64,000 bases of DNA from Phycisphaerales bacterium (lineage in GTDB: Bacteria; Planctomycetota; Phycisphaerae; Phycisphaerales; UBA1924): assembly GCA_035627955.1 (NCBI GenBank), contig DASPKU010000019.1:248001-312000 (forward strand), in the 5' to 3' direction. Positions 58,901 to 64,000 of this stretch are shown here, piece after piece. Position 1 is the first letter of the stretch; each line of letters begins with the position of its first letter. Under the pieces are notes generated by a model, which saw only the letters and a list, made by a program, of their open reading frames with translations, made no database searches and was not told the DNA's origin. The translations under genes were made by a program, and so were the position numbers.

Positions 58901-59833
58901 GATGCCGGGGACGGTGAGCGAGGTCTCTGCGACGTTGGTCGCGAGGATGACGCGTCGGCGGCCGTCGCGGGCTGGGTGGAAGATCTGGTCCTGCTGCTGG
59001 TCGGTGAGGCGGGAATACAGCGGCAGCACGGCCGCGTTCACGCCCCGGCGGGACAGGGCGTCGCCCGCGAGGCGGATCTCGCGCTCGCCGGGCAGGAAAA
59101 CCAGGACGTCGCCCCCGCCCGGGGCGCGGCAGAGTGCTTCCGCTGCATCCGCGACCGCCTCGAACTCCACGCGGTCGAAGGTCTCTTCGTCGGCGCCGGT
59201 AGGCCGGTAGCGAACCTCGACCGGGTACATGCGGCCGGAGACCTCGATGATTGGGGCCCCGCCCGCGGTGGAGGCGAAGAAGTCGCTGAAGCGTTTGGGG
59301 TCGATGGTGGCCGAGGTGACCACGACCTTGAGGTCGGGGCGGCGGGGGAGCAGTTGTTTGAGGACGCCGAGCAGGAAGTCGATGTTCAGCGAGCGTTCGT
59401 GGGCCTCGTCGATGATGAGGCAGGAGTAGGCCTTGAGCTCGGGGTCGCTGCCGAGCTCGGCCAGGAGCATGCCGTCGGTCATCACCTTGATGCGGGTGGC
59501 GCGGCTGGTCTGGTCGTTGAAACGCACCTTGACGCCGACGGTGGAGCCAAGGGCCTCGGCGCGCTCCTCGGCGATGCGGGCGGCGACCGCGCGGGCGGCG
59601 AGGCGGCGGGGCTGGGTGTGGCCGATGATGCCGCCCTTGCCCTGGCCGGGGGCGAGGCCGAGCGCCAGGCAGATCTGCGGGAGCTGCGTGGTCTTACCTG
59701 AGCCGGTTTCTCCACAGATGATCACCACCTGCGAGGACCGCAGCGCGGCTTCGATGTCCCCGCGGCGCTCCAGGATCGGCAGCCCGGGGGGCAGGTCCTG
59801 CGGGGGAGAAGGAGTGGGGGACGGCTGGCTCAC
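55916..59833 (-). CDS. hrpA: ATP-dependent RNA helicase HrpA
   Basis: DEAH-box helicase of 1,305 residues, the same length as E. coli HrpA, which acts on RNA and rescues stalled ribosomes. The core shows GETGSGKTTQ (41-50), TQPRRLAARAVA, VMTDGMLLAEL, DEAH at 142-145 (IIDEAHERSLN), TSATIDPKRF, and QRSGRCGRVAVGVCVRLYSE. The helicase-associated and OB-fold regions follow (about 430-650), then the long C-terminal DUF3418-type region (from about 700: MLHNRQVMDD, LPLDYTFAQGKPEDGVTATV). The start is GTG; no strong ribosome site is seen. It is preceded by tRNA-Val and followed closely by waaA. Confidence 0.94.
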   Translation of the reverse strand: MSQPSPTPSPPQDLPPGLPILERRGDIEAALRSSQVVIICGETGSGKTTQLPQICLALGLAPGQGKGGIIGHTQPRRLAARAVAARIAEERAEALGSTVGVKVRFNDQTSRATRIKVMTDGMLLAELGSDPELKAYSCLIIDEAHERSLNIDFLLGVLKQLLPRRPDLKVVVTSATIDPKRFSDFFASTAGGAPIIEVSGRMYPVEVRYRPTGADEETFDRVEFEAVADAAEALCRAPGGGDVLVFLPGEREIRLAGDALSRRGVNAAVLPLYSRLTDQQQDQIFHPARDGRRRVILATNVAETSLTVPGIRFVIDTGVARISRYDPLRKVQRLPVEAISQASANQRSGRCGRVAVGVCVRLYSEESFRARPRFTDPEIRRTSLANVILQMKALGLGAVEAFPFLEKPDSAAIKDGYETLFELGAIDTAGPDGRLTDIGRRISRVPLDARIARMLLGAASEGVLDEVTTLAAVLSIQDPRERPMSRAEEADRAQLVFRDPTSDFLTLLKLWDQYRHAAESMGGGQLAAWCREHYLSAARMREWGELIRQLRDVVKDIELESAPVGPQSPPLQNRIHRALLTGLITNVACREGDGSFDYRGVRGNVVQVFPGSVLFKKGPKWIMAAEVVHTTRLYARTVARIEPEWIEELAGHMFRRQVCDAHLDKATGEPSAWERVTMSGIVVVPRRQTPLAAIDPAAARKVFIREALAEGRWDTDLPFMLHNRQVMDDARRAEAKLRRRDVLADPDVLVAWFEERVPPEVVDAGTFTAWYPAQVQHDPQALCVPLELVLNAGAKAALDPHAFPDALPIDDDEGHLELPLDYTFAQGKPEDGVTATVQLRDLPRLTTQRAAWLVPGLLPQVVLALVKSLPKGMRAEVERKGKAEDVAAGAAELMEFGRAELPSALAEALEVLHALKIDPAALSPSALPPSLRLRVRVLDDAGEEVAADRDLAALQQRLEAKVKKARAAVQRVETERHGIITWDFGPLPGTLSTGGTTSGFAALTDRGTSVSLTLVPTQTQAAAYTLLALRRLFALAIRDEAQYYVDALPQWHDMTRWYAQLGPPEELREHIITVTAGRVFMEGQAPITTNEQFEARLLEHAGRLAVATREVGESFAKWLEPRFLVAKRLSGGTPSIWAESVADIREQAAYLLPRGFLSVLWWERLRHYPRYVGTMWERLLAMREEGREANLAPLKVVTPHWKRYTAWLAAAMSDARRRQEEPSTATAPAGKGKPALPQARRAAPTVNADAGEWALAPGRLPLALEQYRWAVEDLRVSLFAPHLAGGNAPKPADLDRLWHLVPPAA

Positions 59834-59847
59834 GGGAGAGAAGAAAG

Positions 59848-59920
59848 TGGGCAGGCGGGGATTCGAACCCCGAACCCTTCGCGTGTAAGGCGAATGCTCT
59901 AGCCGTTGAGCTACCCGCCC
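59848..59920 (-). tRNA. tRNA-Val(TAC)
   Basis: 73 bases on the minus strand: acceptor GGGCGGG/CCTGCCC (one G-T pair), D-arm GCTC AACGGCTA GAGC, anticodon stem TTCGC/GCGAA with loop CTTACAC (anticodon TAC), T-arm CGGGG TTCGAAT CCCCG, discriminator A. Confidence 0.96.
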
Positions 59921-59940
59921 AAACGAGTAACGGCCACCTG

Positions 59941-59969
59941 AGGATTGGCGGGCCGGGCGCGTACGTCAA
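59941..59969 (-). promoter_or_regulatory. candidate promoter for tRNA-Val
   Basis: On the minus strand TTGACG (59969-59964), a 17-base spacer and AATCCT (59946-59941). The predicted start is about 14 bases before the mature tRNA 5' end. The -35 box is nearly consensus and the -10 is weak. Confidence 0.45.
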
Positions 59970-60100
59970 ATCCATAACCCAGGTGAGCGTCCAGCACATT
60001 TGCACGCCGCGTTGAGCCCGCGTTCATGGCGCAAGCCGAACGCCGCACGGTACTTGCACCTTAAGTAAACGCAGCCGATCACCCGGCACCACGATTGTGT

Positions 60101-60128
60101 TTGCGGCCACTCGCCTGCGTTGTATGGT
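60101..60128 (+). promoter_or_regulatory. candidate promoter for the sugar-nucleotide cluster
   Basis: TTGCGG (60101-60106), a 16-base spacer and TATGGT (60123-60128), 62 bases before the GTG start of the cytidylyltransferase gene. The leader then contains a strong GGAGGA ribosome site. By-eye match. Confidence 0.4.
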
Positions 60129-60190
60129 GAACGTCGCTTCCGCATTAACACGGGAGCCTGCGGCAAACGGGAAGCCGTGGGGAGGACAAC

Positions 60191-60967
60191 GTGGACACGA
60201 GAGTACTCATCCTTGCCGGAGGGGTCGGTAGCCGCCTCTCCGAAGAAACCGTCGCGCGCCCCAAGCCGATGGTTGAGATCGGCGGCAAGCCGATCCTCTG
60301 GCACATCATGATGCACTACTCGCACTACGGCTTCCGCGAGTTCGGCATCGCCCTGGGCTACAAGGGCCACCTGATCAAAGAGTACTTCCAGAGCATGTGC
60401 ACCCTGCACGGCGATATCACCGTCAGAACCGCCACCGCCAAGGTCACCCGCAACACCAACCACATCCCCGACTGGGTCGTCGATCTGGTCGAGACCGGCG
60501 AGCACACAAACACGGGCGGGCGCATCAAGCGGCTGCGGCACCTGATCAACAACAAGACCTTCATGCTGACGTGGGGCGACGGCGTCTCCGACGTCAACCT
60601 CAAGCAACTGCTCGCGTTCCACCGCTCGCACGGCAAGCTGGCCACGGTCACGGCGGTGCGGCCCACCGCCCGCTTCGGCCACCTGCAGTTCGACGGCGAC
60701 AAGGTGTGCGAGTTCAGCGAGAAGCCGCAGACCGCCGAGGGCTGGATCAACGGGGCGTACTTCGTGCTCGAGCCTGAGGTGATGGACTACATCGACGGCG
60801 ACGACACCCAGTGGGAGAAGGGGCCCATGGAGCGGCTGTCGCGAGACGGGCAGCTCATGGCGTACAAGCACACCTCGTTCTGGTCGTGCATGGACACGCT
60901 GCGGGACAAGGTGCGGCTCAATGAGCAGTGGGAGAGCGGCGAGGCACCCTGGAAGGTCTGGCGCTAA
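60191..60967 (+). CDS. rfbF: glucose-1-phosphate cytidylyltransferase
   Basis: Makes CDP-glucose from CTP and glucose 1-phosphate, the first step to CDP-linked 3,6-dideoxy- and branched sugars. The 258-residue length matches the family. Motifs: LAGGVGSRLSEETVARPKPM (8-27) with the signature-loop Arg and Lys, GGKPILWHIMMHYSHYG, ALGYKGHLIKEYF, TWGDGVSDVNL, ARFGHLQFDGDKVCEFSEKP, and the C-terminal SFWSCMDTLRDKVRLNEQW. The start is GTG, 4 bases after GGAGGA. It heads a plus-strand run of four genes; the next gene starts 39 bases later. The usual partner, CDP-glucose 4,6-dehydratase, is not in the window and may lie further along. Confidence 0.95.
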   Translation: MDTRVLILAGGVGSRLSEETVARPKPMVEIGGKPILWHIMMHYSHYGFREFGIALGYKGHLIKEYFQSMCTLHGDITVRTATAKVTRNTNHIPDWVVDLVETGEHTNTGGRIKRLRHLINNKTFMLTWGDGVSDVNLKQLLAFHRSHGKLATVTAVRPTARFGHLQFDGDKVCEFSEKPQTAEGWINGAYFVLEPEVMDYIDGDDTQWEKGPMERLSRDGQLMAYKHTSFWSCMDTLRDKVRLNEQWESGEAPWKVWR

Positions 60968-61006
60968 GCAGTCCGAGGCTGAGACACGGACGTCTGGAGG
61001 ATTGAG

Positions 61007-62056
61007 ATGAAGGTACTGGTGACGGGCAACCTGGGTTACATCGGCACGGTGATGGTCCCCATGCTCCTGGCCGCGGGGCATGAAGTGCACGGGATGGACG
61101 TCGATCTGTACGAGCGGTGCACGTTCGGGCCGGAGTCAGGCATCACCCAGGTGCCGACGACCATCAAGGACATCCGCGACGCGGAGGTGGCGGACTTTGT
61201 CGGCTTTGACGCGGTGATCCATCTTGCGGGGCTGTCCAACGACCCGCTGGGCGACTTCCGGCCCGAGCTGACCTTCGACATCAACTACCGCGCGTCGGTT
61301 CGGCTGGCGGCGCTGGCGAGAGAGGCGGGCGTTCGGAGGTTCCTGTTCACTTCCTCGTGCAGCAACTACGGGGCGGGCGGGAGCGACATGCTGGACGAGG
61401 ACGGGGCCCTGAACCCTGTGACGCCGTACGGCAAGTCGAAAGTGATGGCCGAGGGCGAGGTGCGGGCGCTGGCGGACGAGCGCTTCTGCCCGGTGATCCT
61501 GCGGCCGGCCACGGCGTACGGGCTGTCGCCGCGTCTGCGGTTTGATCTCGTCATCAACAACCTGGTGGCGTGGGCGCACTCAACGGGCAAGATCCATATC
61601 AAGAGTGACGGCAGCCCGTGGCGGCCGGTGGTGCACATCCAGGACATCAGCCGCGCGTTCCTCGCGGCACTGGAGGCGCCGCGGGGCGTGGTGTTCAACC
61701 AGGCGTTCAACGTCGGGCGCACGGGCGAGAACTACCAGGTCCGGGACCTGGCCAACATCGTGGGTCAGGTGATCCCGAAGGCGCAGGTCGAGTTCGCGCA
61801 AGGGGCGAGCCCTGACACCCGCAACTACCGCGTCTCGTTCGAGAAGATCGCGCGGGTGCTGCCGGAGTTCCAGCCGCGCTGGACGGCGAAGCTGGGGGCG
61901 GAGCAGTTGCGGGACGCGTACCTCGACCACGGCGTGACGCTGGAGGAGTTCGAAGGGCCGCGGTACCAGCGGATCGCCCACATCAAGCAGCTCATCCGCG
62001 AGGGCGTGCTGAACGAGGACCTGCGGAAGGTCGGCGCGCCCGTCGGCGCCAAGTGA
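61007..62056 (+). CDS. NAD-dependent sugar epimerase/dehydratase
   Basis: Extended short-chain dehydrogenase of 349 residues acting on a nucleotide sugar. The Rossmann motif GNLGYIG is at 7-13, followed by AVIHLAGLSNDP, the catalytic region FTSSCSNYG (115-122), and YxxxK at Tyr141-Lys145 (YGKSKVMAE). The substrate-domain has RPATAYGLSPRLRFDLVINN and NVGRTGENYQVRDLANIVG. The overall sequence resembles uncharacterised members beside methyltransferases in surface-sugar clusters; the exact product cannot be named. A TGGAGGA site lies 7 bases before the ATG. Confidence 0.92.
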   Translation: MKVLVTGNLGYIGTVMVPMLLAAGHEVHGMDVDLYERCTFGPESGITQVPTTIKDIRDAEVADFVGFDAVIHLAGLSNDPLGDFRPELTFDINYRASVRLAALAREAGVRRFLFTSSCSNYGAGGSDMLDEDGALNPVTPYGKSKVMAEGEVRALADERFCPVILRPATAYGLSPRLRFDLVINNLVAWAHSTGKIHIKSDGSPWRPVVHIQDISRAFLAALEAPRGVVFNQAFNVGRTGENYQVRDLANIVGQVIPKAQVEFAQGASPDTRNYRVSFEKIARVLPEFQPRWTAKLGAEQLRDAYLDHGVTLEEFEGPRYQRIAHIKQLIREGVLNEDLRKVGAPVGAK

Positions 62057-62089
62057 CAGACCACACCAACTTGAGAGGGATCCGCCGCC

Positions 62090-63370
62090 GTGCTGACCAC
62101 TGCCCCGCTGCCGACTGCCCAGCCCACTCCCGAAGCCTTTGCCCGTACGTGCGCGGCGGCGACGTGCCGCTCGTGCTCGCTCCAGGGGCTGCGGCCCGTG
62201 CTCGACCTTGGGATGATGCCGCTCGCGGATCGGCTCGTTGACCCGCGCGGCGAGGAGGAAGAGCCGCGCTACCCGCTGGAGGTGGCGTTCTGCCCCTCTT
62301 GCTCGCTGGTGCAGATCCTGACGACGGTCGCGCCCGAGGTGGTGTTCGACGCGGAATACCCGTACTACTCGTCGTACTCAGAGACACTGCTGCGGCACTC
62401 GCGCGAGCACGCGCTGGAGCTGATCGACCGGCAGAAGCTGACGAAGGACAGCCTGGTCGTCGAGCTTGCCAGCAACGACGGGTACCTGCTGAAGAACTTC
62501 GTCGAGCACGGAATCCCGGTGCTGGGTATCGATCCTGCGCCCGGGCCCGCCCGCGCGGCCGAGAGGATCGGCGTGCCCACGATCAATGACTTCTTCACCA
62601 CCGCTCTGGCGGAGAAGCTCGCGACCCGGGGCACGCTCGCAGATGTGGTCATCGGTAAGAACGTGCTGGCGCACGTGGCCGACACCAACGGGTTCGTCGC
62701 GGGCATCGCCCGCATCCTCAAGCCAAAGGGTATCGCGGTGGTAGAGATGCCCTACGTCCGCGATCTGATCGACCACAACGAGTTCGACACCATCTACCAC
62801 GAGCACCTGTGCTACTTCTCGATGACCTCGGCCGCGAAGCTGTTCGCGCGTCATGGCCTCACGCTGGTGCGGGCGCAGCGGCTCTCGATCCACGGTGGGT
62901 CGCTGCGGCTGACGTTCCAGGCGGGCGTGGCGATGCCCGAGAGCGTGGGCACGGCTCTGGATGAGGAGAAGCAGCTTGGGCTGCTCGGGCACGGGTACTA
63001 CGCGGACTTTGCCGACCGCGCCCGCGCGGTGACGCAGCAGCTTCGCAGCCTGATTGCGGAGCGCAAGGCCGCGGGGCGGCGGATTGCGGCGTACGGAGCC
63101 GCGGCCAAGGGGGCGGTGCTGCTCAACTTCGCAGGGCTGGACAGCTCGGTGATCGACTTTGTGGTGGACCGCAACCCGCACAAACAGGGCAAGCTGATGC
63201 CCGGCGTGCGGGTGCCGATCCTGGCCCCTGAGGCGCTGCTGGAGCGGATGCCGGATGACACGCTGGTGCTGCCGTGGAACATTAAGACCGAAATCATGGC
63301 CCAGCAGTCTGTTTATCACGAGCGGGGTGGCCGCTTCATCATCCCGATTCCTTCGCCCACGGTCGTCTGA
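62090..63370 (+). CDS. zinc-ribbon class I SAM methyltransferase (sugar C-methyltransferase type)
   Basis: A 426-residue methyltransferase of the three-part type that C-methylates nucleotide sugars (TylCIII/NovU-like). An N-terminal zinc-binding module has Cys26/Cys29 and Cys68/Cys71 (CRSC, CPSC), followed by the motif DLGMMPLADRLV and EYPYYSSYSETL. The SAM domain has VVELASNDGYLLKNFVEHGI and VVIGKNVLAHVADTNGFVAG, then the C-methyltransferase signature EHLCYFSMTSAAKLFARHGL. The C-terminal module includes AYGAAAKGAVLLNFAGLDSS and the end motif FIIPIPSPTVV. The start is GTG with GAGAGGGA 9 bases upstream. The preceding epimerase and rfbF suggest a methylated CDP- or dTDP-sugar. Confidence 0.93.
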   Translation: MLTTAPLPTAQPTPEAFARTCAAATCRSCSLQGLRPVLDLGMMPLADRLVDPRGEEEEPRYPLEVAFCPSCSLVQILTTVAPEVVFDAEYPYYSSYSETLLRHSREHALELIDRQKLTKDSLVVELASNDGYLLKNFVEHGIPVLGIDPAPGPARAAERIGVPTINDFFTTALAEKLATRGTLADVVIGKNVLAHVADTNGFVAGIARILKPKGIAVVEMPYVRDLIDHNEFDTIYHEHLCYFSMTSAAKLFARHGLTLVRAQRLSIHGGSLRLTFQAGVAMPESVGTALDEEKQLGLLGHGYYADFADRARAVTQQLRSLIAERKAAGRRIAAYGAAAKGAVLLNFAGLDSSVIDFVVDRNPHKQGKLMPGVRVPILAPEALLERMPDDTLVLPWNIKTEIMAQQSVYHERGGRFIIPIPSPTVV

Positions 63371-63382
63371 GTCCTGGAGCTC

Positions 63383-64000
63383 ATGGTCATGCCCACCGCC
63401 GCTAACCGCACGCCCGCCACGCTGCCCGCGGGCGTTTCCCTCGAGCGCACCCACAAGCCCGAGCTCACCTGCCCCAACTGTGAGTCGCGCGGGCTGACGA
63501 TCTTCTACCGCGTCGAGAGCGTGCCGGTGCACAGCTGCCTGCTGATGCCCACGCGCGAGGCGGCCCTGGCATACCCACGCGGGCAGCTCGCCCTGGCGTG
63601 GTGCGACTCGTGCAGCTTCATCACCAACGCGGCGTTCGACCCCAGGGTGCACGAGTACTCGGTGCGGTACGAGGAGACACAGGGCTTCTCGCCGACGTTC
63701 CGCCGCTTCGCGGAGGACCTCGCCAAGCGGATGGTGACCGGGTTCAGCCTGCAGGGGAAGACGGCGCTCGAGGTTGGCTGCGGCAAGGGCGAGTTCCTGG
63801 CGATGCTGGTGGAGCAGGGCATGGCCTCGGGCGTGGGGCTGGACCCCGCGTACCGGCCCGAGCGGCTGAACTCGACCGCCAAGGACCGCCTGCGTTTCAT
63901 CCAGGACTTCTACTGCGAAAAGTACACGCACCTTGACGCGGACCTGATCTGCTGCCGGCACACGCTGGAGCACATCCACCAGCCCGCTGAGTTCATGCGC
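63383..64000 (+). CDS. zinc-ribbon SAM methyltransferase, cut by the window end
   Basis: Open to the last base; 206 codons are visible and no stop is reached. It is a class I methyltransferase with two CxxC pairs at Cys30/Cys33 (LTCPNCES) and Cys74/Cys77 (WCDSCSF), the linker YEETQGFSPTFRRFAEDLAK, the SAM motif ALEVGCGKGEFLAML (128-142) and the post-motif region CRHTLEHIHQPAEFM. It resembles the gene before it but lies in a different subfamily (no DLGMMPLADRLV segment). GGAG lies 4 bases before the first ATG and 10 before a second ATG at 63389, which is the alternative start. Same transcript as the preceding genes, in a surface-sugar cluster. Confidence 0.88.
   Translation, partial: MVMPTAANRTPATLPAGVSLERTHKPELTCPNCESRGLTIFYRVESVPVHSCLLMPTREAALAYPRGQLALAWCDSCSFITNAAFDPRVHEYSVRYEETQGFSPTFRRFAEDLAKRMVTGFSLQGKTALEVGCGKGEFLAMLVEQGMASGVGLDPAYRPERLNSTAKDRLRFIQDFYCEKYTHLDADLICCRHTLEHIHQPAEFMR

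Overview
The window is high-GC bacterial DNA (about two thirds G+C by eye). It is densely coded on both strands, with GTG starts and 1-4 base start/stop overlaps. The best fit is a member of the Planctomycetota, possibly a Phycisphaerae-like lineage. The reasons are an 'LEPRTLLA' segment near the N-terminus of a giant secreted subtilase, a long DUF58/BatA-like/VWA/DUF4175-like operon, a murE-murF-mraY block cut off from the rest of the division and cell-wall cluster, and Kdo transferase plus meso-DAP-type MurE (a Gram-negative envelope with peptidoglycan). The taxonomic call is inference; no rRNA is present.

Layout. 1-8562 (+): the end of a type VI secretion locus: ClpV ATPase, an unknown protein, a long VgrG with a proline linker and C-terminal extension, an unknown protein, a DUF3592 membrane protein and a PAAR tip protein. 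8582-14227: a SpoIID/LytB-like lipoprotein (-), a small lipoprotein, dprA, a possible small gene, lexA and queA. 14341-18705 (+): murE-murF-mraY with no gaps between genes. 18710-32009 (-): seven genes read from DUF58 to an NPCBM-like protein, a predicted envelope stress or assembly operon. 32395-36057 (+): a membrane-anchored GspE-like protein with an altered Walker A motif, followed by a CvpA-like membrane protein.

36198-43254 (-): the housekeeping series glmU(N-domain)-prs-rplY-pth-rpsF-ssb-(serine hydrolase)-rplI. Its three ribosomal proteins carry long low-complexity tails. Next come tRNA-Gln, a SWIM zinc-finger protein with its upstream SNF2 helicase, tRNA-Lys, a 1,869-residue subtilase, waaA, hrpA and tRNA-Val (all -). 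60191-64000 (+): the start of a nucleotide-sugar and surface-polysaccharide cluster: glucose-1-phosphate cytidylyltransferase, an NAD-dependent epimerase/dehydratase and two zinc-ribbon methyltransferases, the second cut by the window edge.

Between the genes lie several short palindromic elements, some clearly repeated. The most striking is a roughly 40-base hairpin element found once between lexA and queA and twice, in opposite orientations, inside the SNF2 helicase gene. There it is translated as part of a non-conserved insert in the ATPase domain. No CRISPR array, transposase or rRNA was seen.
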